Below, piece by piece: positions 1-12,437 of a stretch of 64,000 nucleotides of DNA. Origin of the DNA: Warburgia ugandensis (lineage: Eukaryota; Streptophyta; Magnoliopsida; Canellales; Canellaceae). The first letter of the stretch is position 1. Each line of letters starts with the position of its first letter. A program made the position numbers and the translations under genes. The notes beneath the pieces are model-generated. The model was not told where the DNA came from. It made no database searches and saw only the letters and a program-made list of their open reading frames with translations. The stretch is taken from the NCBI GenBank assembly GCA_035236585.1, contig CP141130.1:34359501-34423500 (forward strand). The letters are read 5' to 3'.

Positions 1-621
1 GTATAAAGCACTTAAGGTGATTGCTATTCAAAAGACTTCACATAAGCTTGAAGGTGATTGCAAGCCTTAAGGCTTGAGATGTATTGTAATCCAAGTGTCT
101 TAAGAAAATATTGCATGTTTGAAGACTTGAGATGAATGCAAATTAAAAGACTAGAAGCAAAGCAAGCTACAAATTCTTGATGGTGAACGCACACCCTAAG
201 GCTTGAGAAAATGTTGCAAGTCCAAAGGACTTGAGGTGGTCGATAGTAAAAATCAAAAGTGCAAAGGAAGAATGATCATTGAGAAGTAGTACTAAATTGT
301 AATATAACACTATGCAAGACTCCAATGCTCTATGCAACCACTATATGAATAATGCCAACCATAATGTAATCAAAGATTCTATAATGGTAAATTAGCATAG
401 TGCAAACTCATAAGGCATAACTCTAGGTGCAAAATGTCTTGCTATGGAAAAATGCAATAAATGGAGTAGTTAATATATCTTGATGGTTGGTTAAATGAAT
501 ATGATTTATTTTTCAAATCAAGAAACTCTTTGGGGGTGAAAACTAAGAAAAAGCAAGGAAAATTAGAGAAGAAATATATTCTTCTAAACTGAAACTATGA
601 AGAATCAAATGGAAAATAGGA

Positions 622-624
<3 letters not shown>

Positions 625-700
<76 letters not shown>
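625..700. repeat. (AG)n microsatellite, about 38 units
   Basis: Uninterrupted AG dinucleotide run of about 76 bp, preceded by a purine-rich lead-in. Such a long pure run in decayed surroundings is probably length-polymorphic. Confidence 0.97.
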
Positions 701-705
<5 letters not shown>

Positions 706-818
706 AGAAAGTAGTCCCATTATGCTTGTACAAAGGAGGTCTTCTCTAAGAAGCCCATGATATTTACCTTTCAAACTTTATGAGGCAGGGAGAGGTAAGT
801 GAAAGAAACCCTATTGTC

Positions 819-840
819 TATATATATATATATATATATA
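819..840. repeat. (TA)n microsatellite
   Basis: A pure TA run of about 22 bp. Nothing functional can be inferred. Confidence 0.9.
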
Positions 841-1110
841 TTTTAAATGGTGTAATGGTGTATGAATGAAAATGTAAATGGCATGGAGATTGTAGAATGG
901 AGAACTAAGAATGAAGCAAAGACAAAGCCTAGAGGTAGAAGATGATTGATGTTAGCATAAAGTGAAAATAATTAGCATTGTGCTAGTCAGCGGTCTAGAT
1001 TGCACCGAGATGACAATATCTAGTGTTATGCCAAATTTTGAGGATAAATGTAGCATAAGTAATCTCAATCTTTTATTTTTGCAAAAATATGTGTTAAATG
1101 GAAGATATGG

Positions 1111-2547
1111 GCCTCACCAATTACATCAATATGTGAGAAACTTTCTTAAAAGTTTGGGGAGATTATTAAGAAAACCAACTTTAGGGGTTTGGCTAGGGTA
1201 AATCGAGATTCAATAAATGAAGAATTTTGTGTAATTCGAGAAAGATGGTGGATAATCACAAGAAATTTACATATGGTTGGTGGTGAACTGACAATCACTC
1301 CCTTAGATATTATGAATTGACTGGTATGGGGTTTGGAGGGAAGAGACAAGATCATTCTTTGATGAAGTTTGATGTAAGAATTATAAAAGAGTTATTATAA
1401 ACATGGTATGAAAGAGAAGAGGGAGGACTAAGGCATGTCAACTTGGATTTGATTTTTCTTGATATGTTAGTGCAATATGGCAGCAAAAAACAATATGACA
1501 AGTGAACAAATAAGCAAACTAGCATGGATAGAAGTGGGGGGAATGGAAGAGAGTAAGAGAAAGAAAAGCAAGGAAGCATTATTATGTTATTTGAAGGAGT
1601 AGACAAGGAAGGTGAAAGAAAAAGTGAATGTAATTTGCTGGGATTTATTGCTAAAAATGCTTGCTAAATTTTATTACCAACAAAAGTGTTGTGAACTTCA
1701 AAATTTGGAGTACTTAGCTATCTTACAATGGGTAAAAGATAATGACTGGGGAGAATCCACTCATGCTTCTATGTTGAAGAGTTTCAGCAAAATTTCTAAT
1801 AAGACAAGAAGCTCGATGGGTGGCATCTTCTTCCTAATTTAGGCATGCTTTTCATTGAAGAACATAATTTGTACATTAGTATTGAAAGTGCTAAATTTTT
1901 GTTTTTTGTTGGCAATATTGGGTATATGAATGTCTAAAAGGGTTTGCCCTAGAATGCCATCAACAACTTTCTATATTGTCTTGCTTTGTGGGAGGAGAAA
2001 TGGAAGCTGGAAGGTGTAGAGAATAAGATTGATGAGTTGAAGTGAGAGATGTAGTGTGGAGACCCTAGAAAGGGAAGAATGAAAATGATGTTAGGAAACA
2101 AAGGATAGAAGAGAGAGGGAAAAGAATGATACACATTTATGGTTCATGTGTTCTACTATCATGAAAAGGTAATGAGACAAATTAAAGAGAATGAGGTTCA
2201 AAGGATTCCCTAGGCCAATATCTATAATTTGCATGATGTCTCAAAACCAAAAATGGAAAAATTAGATGGTGAGGGAATTTGTTATTTTTAATTGCTATGA
2301 AATAATGGAAGTTATGCAAAGTATACTCAAAGAGAGCTCATGGGATCTCTGAATGTACCTGTGAGTAACTTAATTTAATTAGCATTTGTATGTGTATGAT
2401 TGAATGATGTAGACTAAGTAAGTTGCTTTTTTCTTTTTTTTAAAGGGAATCAAAGCCCTTGAATTTATGCTGGCTTGTTGGTGAGGTTGAATGTTAGAAC
2501 TACTTTTGTTGTTGAGCCACTTGCTACAATTGTCAAGAGTGAAGAAA
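1111..2547 (+). pseudogene. Plant mobile domain (PMD)-like pseudogene, 5' portion
   Basis: Broken plus-strand coding remnants resemble the plant mobile domain (aminotransferase-like/MAIN-like) family. At 1186-1318 an open stretch contains RERWW, then TRNLH and GGELTITPLD, the spacing seen at the PMD core start, where a W-R-x-E-T-x-T-F-H segment precedes a G-E-M/L-T-I/V-T-L-x-D segment. At 1612-1842 a second stretch has DNDWGESTHASMLKSFS followed by a serine/glycine SSMGG motif, matching the family's D-W-G ... L ... S-x-x-G-G block. Stops lie between the two. A plausible intron spans 2361-2445 (CCT|GTGAGT donor, T-rich tract, AAAG acceptor). The last 29 codons (2466-2552) are open up to the element A junction. 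The family call rests on remembered motif patterns, not a search. PMD segments occur in host genes and inside transposons, so its origin is open. Confidence 0.55.
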
Positions 2548-2552
2548 TAAAG
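2548..2552. repeat. Left target-site duplication of element A (TAAAG)
   Basis: TAAAG directly precedes the TGATATA start of A's 5' LTR and corresponds to CAAAG at 46128-46132 after the 3' LTR, with one mismatch, as expected for an old insertion. Confidence 0.6.
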
Positions 2553-4762
2553 TGATATACACATAATTATTATAATTAATACCCCTCAAAATTATATTTT
2601 CAAACCCTTGATTCACTCAATTCATCATTAATTAGGGTTAAACGAAGCAATTTATGCATTTTCAACAATTTGAAACCTTAAAAGAAAGCTAGTCCATCAT
2701 CCAAGAGAAACTTCAAGCCCACATTTTGAAAACCAATAGTGAAATAATTAAAAGTCATTGGCAGTTAGAAAATGCATATATGTGACCACACTTATCCTCA
2801 CAAGTTGGGTTGTCATTATTAAATGAGAAGGTGGTAGATATTCCTTGCGTGCATTTGACACCCAACTATGCTTCAAGGTGAAGCCATGTAACTCCAAAAT
2901 GTAGGCACACACCATTCTTTCTAAATTCAAAAGTCATGCAATTGGGGCTCACATGCAAATTACTCATTCTTCCCTCTTTCTCTCACTCCACATCCTTAAG
3001 AAAAAGGCTGTTTTCCATGAACACAAAAAAATGTTGTCCGCGGAGAGAAAATATGAGCTCAAAACTTGTTTTACTTTGGAGTGAGGAAAACAAGAAATCT
3101 ATGGCTTAAAGTCAATAAGCTAAAGAATGTATCAAGGTCTAGGATTGATGTATACTTAGGGCTATGGTAAGCTCCTTAAAGTGGATGTTTGATATTTGGA
3201 AAGGATTTGCTAGAGTGAGGATTTTTAGGAGAAGTTTTAGGCTCTGAGAGAGGCATTCAAGGATGATATTCTTAGGTGGACCAATGGGAGTGCATGAAAG
3301 AAGAGAAAGTTGCCAAAGCTAGAGAGGAGACGTCAATTAATTGGAAAGGGAGAAGGGAGGACATGTTGTATTTATTTGCTAGGATGGATGGTTTTCATAT
3401 ATAGATCAATGTGTTTTAGGTTGGAAAGGATGTGTTGTATTTAGAAGATGAAAGATGTGTTGTATTTGGAGAGGTCAAGAAAATTTTGAGAAGGGAGAAT
3501 AACATGTTTTATTTTGAAGGCACTCCGCGTAGGAAAGACATGTTTTACTTAGGGAGGAAAATAAAAGTATGCGTGGCACTTATAAAAGTAGAAGGAAAAT
3601 TTTCTAAAGGATGCTAGAATGTGTTTTATTGTGAAGAAAGAAAGAAGAACATGAAACTTTTTTTAGGAGATTTTCTGGTCTTCTAGTTTAGAGTTTTCTT
3701 TTCTCCTTGATGAGTGACACATTAGAGTAAGAGACTTGGCTCCTTGAGGAGTAGATCCTAGAGGCTCAAAAACTTGATGTGTGACACATCAAGGAAGCTA
3801 CTAGTGGTCCATCTTCATTCTGAGTTTGGGAAGTCTTATTTTAATTGTTTTTCTTATCTTTATCATGTTCTTGTAATGCTCTCAAACTTGATTCTAATAA
3901 AAATCATTCTTTTTATTTATTTATCAGTTTTAATGTTTAGATGCTAAGATTCTATGCATTTTGTTGTAGCTCTTACATATGGATTTAGTTTATAGTCTAG
4001 TTCTTATTCATTAGTTTTATCATAGTTTACTTTAGAAGTAACTTTGATCTCAGTTTAGCCTAGAATTAAGGTATACTACCACTTTAGGACCTTTTTTTTT
4101 CTTTATAATTTTGGGATGTGTTTTGCATAGTAGAAATATATAAATTTTCATCATTGATTAGATCTATCACCATGAGTTGCTAAATTTTCCGTCTTGGATG
4201 ACGATGAAGTCACATTAGATCAATAATTCTATTCATGTACGAGTGATCAAGGGAATTATGATGTAATTTTTATAGTTTAGAGACTGATTTATGTATGCTA
4301 GTTACATAATATCTAGATGGTAATTATGAATTCTTAGAAAGCTTGTGACCTCAATTGCATACACGTTATGATTTGGTACATACTAATTGAGCTAGGGGAA
4401 TCATTTCAATTGAGAAAGTCGTTAAATTAGGTCTTTCATGAGCACTTCTTCCATGTTGAAATTTCTTCAGTGTTATATTAACATGTCATAAATTAAACCA
4501 ATGATATTTGCTTATGAATGTTCAAAATCAGTTATGTGGTGGACTCCAAAACCTTAGATTTCATAATTTGGTCTATTTATAAATTTTTAGAGTAATTCAT
4601 AGTAATTTGATCATTTCATTTATTTCACATTTCTTGGCTACATTAGGATTCCAACTAATATATTTAAATTTCATAATAAGTCCTCGTGGGTGACCCGTAT
4701 TTGCATATTTATACCTCAATAGACCTTTGCACTTGCAGTAATATTTTTAAAATAAACAAGCA
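2553..4762 (+). repeat. 5' LTR of element A, uninterrupted
   Basis: This is a 2.21-kb LTR running from TGATATA to a CA six bases before the primer site. It aligns in order with five scattered pieces of the 3' LTR (12288-12437, 16396-17752, 22674-22947, 34975-35433, 46081-46127). Because it holds no insertions, it shows the empty target site for each nested element. A TATAAAAG box lies at 3581-3588 and AATAAA-type words occur near 3893, suiting an LTR promoter and polyadenylation region. Confidence 0.88.
3581..3588 (+). promoter_or_regulatory. Candidate TATA box in A 5' LTR
   Basis: TATAAAAG lies about 1.03 kb into the LTR, where a U3/R boundary is plausible. The matching place in the 3' LTR, near 17276, reads TATAAGG. 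The assignment is inferred from motif and position only. Confidence 0.45.
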
Positions 4763-4768
4763 AGTTTT

Positions 4769-4786
4769 TGGTGCCATTGTTGGAGA
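4769..4786 (+). other. Primer-binding site of A, tRNA-Asp type (decayed)
   Basis: TGGTGCCATTGTTGGAGA differs by a few transitions from TGGCGCCGTTGCCGGGGA, the complement of the 3' end of plant tRNA-Asp, the usual primer of Athila-type elements. A six-base spacer (AGTTTT) separates it from the LTR end; element D has the same spacer. Confidence 0.85.
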
Positions 4787-5693
4787 CTTGCAATGAAATT
4801 TTTTTATTAGATAAAAGTTAAATTATTTTAATACTAGTCATAGTTTAGAAATTATGATTGCTTGCATTTAGAATTAGTCAGTTTTAGTTTTTTAGGTGGA
4901 TCACTTATATATGCATAGAATTAGGATTTTTGCATCTTACTTTTGATTATTGTGATTAATTTGATGGTCAGTATTCTTTTTGTCTTTGTAAGTATTTGGT
5001 GAAGGATTCAAATGAATTAAGTGGTGTATAACTTTACTTATCACACCCACTCAATTAGGGTAGTTGGTTTCTTTTTTTTAGTGGAGTTGTAGTAAGATAA
5101 GTTGTATTTTTATTTTAAAATCGCAATTCAATGGTTTGTAATAATATAGATCAAGGGTGAACCGTTCATTCTTGAAAGTAGAGATGGTATGTAAATGGAT
5201 TCACCCTTGTTCGAGAATACTTTGATCTAGGACCCCACTATTAGCCCTACCAACTCCTAACTTTTCCTAGCTTTAGGATTTTCATTGTTAAATAAACTTG
5301 CATATTTGTGTGGTAGTATTATTTCATATGGATTGCTTTGATATCTACTTATTGCATAATTAGCCAGGATTGTTTGCATTAGAAGCACCTACTTAACAAA
5401 GGATAGCCCAAGCTCGCTATACCCACCAAGACATAGGCTATCTAAGTTATAATGCTTTGTCTGTTAAGGCCGAGACCCTTTGAGTATATAAGTAGTTGCA
5501 TTAGTTTCTTGCTTCTTTGCGTTCTAAGTCACGTTTACTTGCTTTTGGTATAGTATATGATTTAAGAGTTTTAAATTTTCATATAGTTTAAGATTATATT
5601 TTAGGTTTAAAAATTATGTTGCATCACTAGTTGGTGCTTAGAAGGTCATTGATCCTTGCACCCCAAGTTAACACTTTTAGATCTTGACATTGA
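4787..5693 (+). other. Untranslated leader of element A
   Basis: About 0.9 kb between the primer site and the first gag-like codons, with no sustained coding frame. Long leaders are normal for this lineage. No other feature was recognised here. Confidence 0.6.
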
Positions 5694-6720
5694 ATGAACC
5701 GTGAGACAAGGTTTAAAAATCACATTGACTTAGATAACCTTTTAATAGGTGACCAAGTAGTAGACATTAAGGTCCAAAAAGACTACTTATCTTTGGTTCA
5801 AAGTAATTCACCATCATTTATAGTGTTGCTAGCCTCCACTATAGATCATTTTAAGTTGAAAGCTAGGGTTATCCAATTGTTGTCTTCATTCCATGGTTTA
5901 GATAAGGAAGACCTTATTATCATATCAAGGATTATTTTTCTTGAAATAGGTTCCATTTTGAATATAGAAATTTTTTCAATAATTGGATTAGGTTAATACT
6001 ATTTGATCAGGCTAGTCTATTACATGTTTCCTATATATTTCTTAGGGCAAGAAAATTCATTAAATTCATTTAACCCTAGCAATAACTCATATTCTAGGAC
6101 TTATAATCTTGAATGTGCTAAGCATTCCAAATTTTCATGGTCAAAGAATAACTATTAGGGAGGTCCTCCTTAGATCCCCCATACTCAACCTCTCCTTAGT
6201 GCCTTTGTTCGTCAATAGCTTCCACACTCTCACAGTTTTCCCCACAACAGAGGAAAACATATTTAGTGGAACCTAAATTTGTTCGCGCAAACTATGTTCC
6301 AATCTAAGAATGATACAACAAACACTTTGCATACCAATTTTCAAGCTATTGCAAAGTTGGAATTTCAAATGGGTCAACTTTCTACTACACTTAGTGAGAG
6401 GAATAGTGGTAAATTTCCAAGTCATCCCATACCTAACCCTAAGGAATAGTTTGAGATTGGCTCGAACTTGAATGAGACCAAATATCATGAACACGATAAT
6501 TTTATTACTACCCTAAGGAGCAATAAACAAATTGATAACAAAGTAGGCTTGACTATGAAAACTCAATAATGTAAGGAGAATGGGAGTAACACAAGCTTTA
6601 AAAAAGGTAAGGAGAAGTGGCTAAAGTCCCTCATTTCTTTTGAACCTACTCTTGAGGCATCCTATATACCCAAAGCTCCGATCCCTCAACTTTTGAGTAT
6701 GTAAAATAAAGAAGCTAATT
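5694..6720 (+). pseudogene. gag remnant of element A
   Basis: The first segment (5694-5993, 100 codons) contains FKLKARVIQLLSSFHGLDKED, resembling the F-E-L-K-P...L-x-x-F-x-G-L-x-x-E-D start of the Athila retrotransposon gag domain. The middle of gag, normally several hundred bases more, appears deleted near 6000-6270. A second segment at about 6300-6450 has AIAKLEFQMGQLSTTLSER followed by FPSHPIPNPK, the C-terminal gag pattern of Athila polyproteins. Stops and frame changes separate the parts. The product would have formed the virus-like particle. It is non-functional. Confidence 0.8.
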
Positions 6721-6723
6721 TTA

Positions 6724-7551
6724 ATGAGACAATGGACATATTTAAACAAGTACATACCAATATTTCATTACTCAATACCAATAAAGAAATCCTTTCTTAT
6801 GTCAAATTTCTCAAAGCTCTCTACGCATAGAACTGTAAGCTTAATGTGCAAAGGAAAGCATTTCTCGTCAACAAATGAGCTCTATTATTCAACAAAGCTT
6901 AATGTGCAAAAGAAGTCATATCCCACTATATCTTGTTTCATTAGGGATCATGCAATCCATATGACATTACTTGATCTAGGGGCCAATGTAATATGAGCAA
7001 TTAGGACTTGGCATTTTGAAACTAACTACTATCATGCTATATTTGGAAAATCGATTAGTTAAAATCTCTTGCGATGTGGTTGAGGATGTATTGCTACAAG
7101 TGGATGAATTTTTCTTTCTAGTAGATTTCATTGTCCTTGATACCCAACTTGTGTCTAACCCTAGTGGTCACATTCCTCTCATTTTGAGATGGCCTTTATT
7201 GGTTTTATAAAGTTGTCCTTCAGTAATATTAAAATTAAGTTAATTGCTTTTATTGCTAGACAATAACACTTAGATGCTCATGATTAGTTTGTGGTTGACA
7301 TGATTGAGAGTCTTGTACAAGACACATTCCTACCATTCTCTAGTTTTGATCCCCTTGAGGCTTGTCTATCTCATTTTGGCTTAGATTTTGGCATAAACGA
7401 ATCCATTCATGAAGTCAATGCCTTAGTTGATCCTACACTGCCATTGGATGCTTCAAAGTGGAAACCCAGAGTAGAACCTCTTCCACTTCATGAAGCTACA
7501 TCCATTCCAAATATTGAAAAACCACCACTTACACCTAAAAGATTTACCTGA
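6724..7551 (+). pseudogene. Aspartic protease region of element A
   Basis: Remnants of the retroviral-type aspartic protease that processes the polyprotein. Near 6930-6993 a CFIRDHAIHMTLLDLGANV segment carries the DLGA-type active site characteristic of Athila elements instead of DTG/DSG. In another frame, 7016-7207 contains VVEDVLLQVDEFFF, VDFIVLDTQ and NPSGHIPLIL, matching the second half of the domain. A third open segment (7291-7551) includes acidic text and a KWKPRVEPLP motif typical of the linker into RT. At least two frameshifts separate these parts. Confidence 0.8.
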
Positions 7552-7559
7552 AAGTTTAA

Positions 7560-8450
7560 AATATACACGTTTTAAGCCCCTTTGATACCTTACCTACTAT
7601 CATCATTTCAAACCTTAATAATGAATAGGAAGGTAAGATACTTGATATTCTTTGAGAACATAAGATAGCTCTAAGGAGGATAGTAGCAGATATAAAGGGA
7701 ATAAGCCCTACCATCTATATGCATCATAGTCGCCTTGAGGAGAATGCAAAACCTTTTATGGAGATGTAGAGATGGCTTAAACCTAACATGAAGGAAGTAT
7801 TGAGAGCTGACGTGATGAAGCTACAAAATGTAGGCACCTTCTATCCCAAATCTAATAACACTTGGGTTAGCCTAATTCAAGTTGTACCCATGAAGTTTGG
7901 AATCATGGTAGTACAAAATTATGATAATTAGTACCGACCACCATGACTGTGGGGTGGAAAGTGTGTATCAACTACCATAAATTGAACTCATTCACAGGGA
8001 AATATCACTTTTCTCTTCATTCATTGACCAAAGGCTAGAGAGGTTCTATGAATACGAATATTATTGCTTCCTTGATAACCTCAAATATAACAAGATTCCT
8101 TGCATCAGAGCATTAAGAGAACACCACTTTCCACTTGTCCTTTTTGAATCTTTGCCATCGTCGCATGCATTTTGGGATATGCAATGCGCCTCCAACTTTT
8201 CAAAGGTGTATGATGAACATATTTTCTAATTTGTTAGAGCATTTCCTATAGGTGTTCATGGTTGATTTCTTAGTATCTAGATCATTGTTTGACCACCTAA
8301 CGTTAGTGTTGGCAAGTGCCAAGAGAAATCTTGTACTTAACTTGGAGAAGTATCATTTTATGGTGAAAAGTGATATAGTACTTGGCACATTATATCACAT
8401 AATTGGATTGAGGTTGATAAGGCTTAATTAGATCTCATCTCCAACCTTCT
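7560..8450 (+). pseudogene. Reverse transcriptase region of element A
   Basis: Several frames carry RT motifs. Near 7870-7990 there are traces of the VVP-K...CIDYRKLN block, broken by stops. Around 8150-8300 the frame reads HFGICNAPPTFQRCM and then FMVDFLVS, corresponding to the F-G-L-C-N-A-P-x-T-F-Q-R-C-M block and the F-M-D-D-F catalytic block; the first catalytic aspartate has become Val. Next comes a segment ending LGTLYHIIGL, resembling the LGHxIS motif. The protein would have copied element RNA into cDNA with the tRNA-Asp primer. It is inactive. Confidence 0.82.
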
Positions 8451-8463
8451 GCCACCTTGAACA

Positions 8464-9050
8464 GTGAAGGAGATCCACTTATTTCCAGGACACATTGGTT
8501 TCTATCGTCGATTCATCAAAGACTTGGTAAGATTTCTTGACCCTTATGTAATCTACTTGCTAAGGAGTTCATGTTTTGACATTGATGATGATTGCATGTT
8601 AGCATTCAAGTGCATCAAGCCAACTTTATCCTACACAACTATTATTCAACCATCTAATTGGAGTGCACCTTTTGAGATTATGTGTGACACCTCAAACTAT
8701 GCAACTGGTACTATTCTAGTGCAACACGTTACTAAGTTATCCTATGTAATATATTATGCCAATGGAACCCTAAATGAAACACAATTCAATTAGTCCACCA
8801 CAAAAAGAAGAAGAAGAGTTGTTAGCAGTTGTGTTTGCTCTGGATAAGGTAGATGTTATCTATTATGATATAAGGTTATTGTTTATTTGAATTATGCTAC
8901 TGAAGTATCTTATTTATAAGAAAGATGTTAAACCTAGATTAATCCAATGGATACTACTCCTACAAGAATTCAATATTGAATTTTGGGATCAGAAAGGTTC
9001 CAAAAATGATCACTTATCCACACTCATTATTGAGTCTACTAGCTAGTTAA
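8464..9050 (+). pseudogene. RNase H region of element A
   Basis: An open segment of 109 codons (8464-8790) begins with GHIGFYRRFIKD and continues through FEIMCDTSNYATGTILVQ to VIYYANGTLNETQFN. These match the RT tether GHAGFYRRFIKDF and the RNase H start motifs F-E-I-M-C-D-A-S-x-Y-A-x-G and Y-Y-A-S-x-T-L-N of Ty3/gypsy polyproteins. The first catalytic Asp of the D-x-S motif is kept. Beyond a stop, shifted frames to about 9050 still show the ALDK, KVIVY and INPMDTTP-like pieces of the domain's C-terminal half. Confidence 0.85.
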
Positions 9051-10125
9051 TGCCCATTATTAGTTCTTTTTCAGAAGAACAACTAATGCAAATCTCTCAG
9101 TTACCTTGGTTCACCGATATGGTGAACTATCTTATTATTAATTAGATGCCATTACATTGGACAAAACATGATAGATTAAACTTTTTAGTCGAGATGAAGT
9201 TCTTCTTTTGGGATGATCCATACATGTTCAAGTACTGCTTTGATCAAGTCATTGGGAAATGTGTGCTAGATAGCAATCATCAGAGTGTCATCTCCTTTTG
9301 CCATGACCATTTATGTGATGGCCATTTTAGTGCATTAAAGACTGCTACAAAGATTTTACGTTGTGGATTCTATTGACCTACTATTTTTAGGGACCCATAA
9401 CTATTATGTAGCATGTGATCATTGTCAAAATTTAGGAAACATAGGATAAAGGAATATGATGACCTTAAAACCTGTTCTAATTGTTGAGCATTTTATTGTT
9501 TGAGGCATCATTTTCATGGCCCCATTTTGTAATTCCTTCGGAAACCTACATATCCTTATGTTAGTGGGCTATGTGTCCAAATGAGTAAAGGTAGAAACTT
9601 GCAAGACCAATGACAACAAACTTTCATGGTCTAGCATTTCACGTGCTATTATTAACGATAGTGAAAAACATTTGTGCAATTAGGTTTTTGAAGGCTTAAT
9701 GCAAAAATGTTCTATTACATATAGAGTTGCAACCCCCTACCATCCACAAACTATCAGACAAATAAAGGTACCCAATAGGGAAATTATGTACATGTTAGAG
9801 AAGATGGTAAACCCTAGTAGGAAAGATTAGTCTTTATGACTTAGTGATGCACTATGGTTTACCATACCACATTTAAGAGTCCCATTGGTGTGTTATCCTA
9901 CTATTAAGTTTATGGAAAAGCCTATCACTTACTAGTTAAGTTAGATCATATATAAGGTATATTGCGCTATTAAAAAGCTCAACTTTGATTTAGACAAAGT
10001 AGGCATCCATAGGAAACTCCAAGTCACAAAGTTGGAGGAGATTAGGAGAGATGCATATGATAGTGTGAAAAAGTATAAGGATTGAATGAAGTTGGGATAG
10101 GATATTTTGAGAAAATCTTTCACCC
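9051..10125 (+). pseudogene. Integrase region of element A
   Basis: The segment 9146-9373 carries FFWDDPYMFKYCFDQVIGKC, then FCHDHLCDGHFSALKTATKIL, which matches the integrase N-terminal zinc-binding (HHCC) region of Athila elements, including the conserved W-D-D-P-Y-L-F-K-Y-C run and an H-D-H-x-C-x-G-H-F motif. Further on, broken frames keep core-domain traces such as YRVATPYHPQT around 9720-9755 (usual form H-x-x-x-x-P-Y-H-P-Q-T) followed by NREI and LEK. The enzyme would have inserted the cDNA copy. Many stops make it inactive. Confidence 0.82.
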
Positions 10126-12287
10126 CTGGTCAAAAAGTCCTTCTTTATAACTCTCATTACATCTTTTTCCTAAGAATAGCCCTTTTATTGTTCGTACTAT
10201 TTATTTGCATGGTGCTACCAAAATTGAGAAAGATGGTAAAGTTTTGAAAGCTAATGGTCAGTGGTTGAAACAATTCTTAGAAGTGAAAACCCTGAAGTGG
10301 AGGAAGTTCTCGTGGAGGCTCCTGTTTATCAGGATCAACACCTACATGCTTTTTGTATAACCTCATTCTAGGTTTAGGGTCGAGTTTAGTAGTGAGTCTT
10401 GCTTATGCATTTATGTATTCATCATTGTACATCATTTTGCATTATGGTTTAGTAGCATAACATCTTCTAATTATTTATTTATATCTCTCTTTGTGGAAAT
10501 TCTTATGCACCATATACAACATACACATAATTTAGGTACACTTCTTCCCACATATATCTTACAACTTCATTATATTAGCTGTCCATGGTATCAATTTCTA
10601 AACATTGAGGACAATATTTTATTTAAGGGTGGATATTTTAAATTTTGATGTGTTTATCGTAGGTTTTTATTAGTTTTGAAGCTTTATATTAGCTTTTGAG
10701 TAAATTTTTTTATTTTCTTTAAGTTTTGAGGTAAGTTCTTTTACAAGGATGAGGATTGAAATTATCAGATTTTTTGAAATTTATTGTTATCTTTGGACTT
10801 TAGTTTATTAATAGATTTGCATACTATTAGTTAGTTCATCTAGTTATTATTTTTCTAGAGTCTTTCATGAAAATTGAACTCAAAAGACTTATTGCACATT
10901 AGCCACATGTACATAGTTGAGTTGAACAGTGAATATAACTAAGCGATCCTAAAGAAAATTTGTAGAGACTTATAACCAATGTGAGAATAGCGTCATTTCT
11001 CCTTTCTGAGGGTTAGACATAAATTTAAATTATTATTTCAATGAACATTAATTTATGGTTGGTCTTGTTATCCCTTGTTTTGGTAAACTATTGAGAACCA
11101 TCCTTCAAAGACTGTAATAGATATCTCTTGAGTTTATTGACACACATAAGTAATATAAAATTTAGGAAATGAAAGAGGCCATTTTCTATTAATTTAGAAC
11201 TTGTAGACCACCTTAAGTTATTTTTCACTAGTCAGACCTTTGAGCCTTTACATTATAGCCTTTGCTTATGAGCCAATTAGCAATTACCTACATTAAATTT
11301 ATACTATATCTTTGATCTATCATGCTTTAAAAATATGTATAGATGGTTAGAAAAATATCTTGATGAACTATTATGAATAATATAAGTTTGGGATGTGAAC
11401 ATCAAAATGGTTGAAGGTAGGATACCTCAAAAGTTGAAATAGGTTATTCTCAAAGTCAAGTGACAAAAAAAGAGGAAAATGAGAGAAAAAAGAAGAATAA
11501 AGAGAAATACAATGAAAAGAAGAATACTCACTCTCATGGGTGAAAAGAAGATTGTGAATACTTTAGTAGAAGACCTTTGCATATTAGTTAGAACATTTAG
11601 TTTCCCCTTATATCACTCTCTTTGCTACTCATTTAGTAATATACCTACCTTGATCGTAGGAGCGCTATGGCTTGGATATGTAAATGGATGAGTCAGGATT
11701 ATGGTGTAGTGCAACATTTTTAAGAGATGGTGTCCTTTTGATGTGACTAGTTATCATTCTTGAATTACCATTCTTCCTTATAATATATGTGATATAATTG
11801 CCTTTGATATAAATTATTCCACTTATATATTGATGAGAACTATCACTATCCATTAGTCCACTTATATATTGATGAGAACTATCACTATCCCCTTCAAAGT
11901 GACTTGTTTGCAAGTTTTGACTATTTCTTGTGAGACTTGAATTTGAAGTGTATTTTTGGATGAAAATTTAGGTTATAGATTACTTTGAAAATAGTGTATA
12001 TGTTGGCTATTCACACGGACATAGACAAAGACACACAAACACAAACACATTTTTAAGGCTTGAGTATTGATGGAATGCCTCTAGTTTTTAATACGAGTCT
12101 AATGTTTATGGGTATCATTTATGGGAACCCTTGAGAGACTAAACTCATCTACTAGAGGTAACCTAGGATTTAAAGGCTTTTTGCATACGCTAAATGCAAA
12201 CAACAACACATGTTAGATTTTTTCTTTGATCATTCTTTTCTCTGATATTTTTGCTCAAGGACTAGCAAAATGTAAGTTTGGGTTATT
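10126..12287 (+). other. Non-coding 3' section of element A
   Basis: About 2.2 kb between the integrase remnant and the 3' LTR. Some Athila elements carry an extra envelope-like frame here, but I see no sustained frame, signal peptide or membrane segment to support one. Parts align with the equivalent section of element D (about 31300-32897), for example the ATTGAGGACAATATTTTATT block near 10600 and the GGTAACCTAGG block near 12157. The purine-rich stretch just before 12288 (AGTTTGGG) is a weak polypurine tract candidate. Confidence 0.65.
11819..11890. repeat. 39-bp tandem duplication in element A
   Basis: A 39-bp unit starting CCACTTATATATTGATGAG occurs at 11819 and again at 11858 with no visible change over about 33 bp, so it arose well after the element began to decay. 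Confidence 0.9.
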
Positions 12288-12437
12288 TGATATAAACACA
12301 TAATTATTACAATTAATACCCCTAAAAATTGCATTTACAAACCTTAGGCCCACATTTTGAAAACCAAACATGAAAGAATTCAAAGTGCATTAAGGTTGCC
12401 CTATCACTTTTAGAGTAGTTAGAAACCCCATTCATGT
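12288..12437 (+). repeat. 3' LTR of A, piece 1 of 5
   Basis: Begins TGATATAAACACATAATTATT, matching the 5' LTR start at 2553. It ends with CATGT (12433-12437), which is repeated after solo LTR B1. Confidence 0.88.

Larger units (their letters stand above)
1..960. other. Non-coding flank with degenerate short repeats
   Basis: No convincing coding region. The first 250 bases hold loosely repeated words related to AAGGCTTGAG and GACTTGAGATG at irregular spacing of roughly 30-70 bp, suggesting an old degenerate tandem repeat. Two microsatellites follow and are listed separately. This is the left flank of the PMD-like remnant and could be its promoter side or unrelated repeat DNA; the sequence does not decide. 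Confidence 0.4.

Noticed and set aside
10126-12287. Possible envelope-like gene after integrase in element A
   Set aside because: Some Athila elements have one, but no long frame, signal peptide or transmembrane pattern is visible here.
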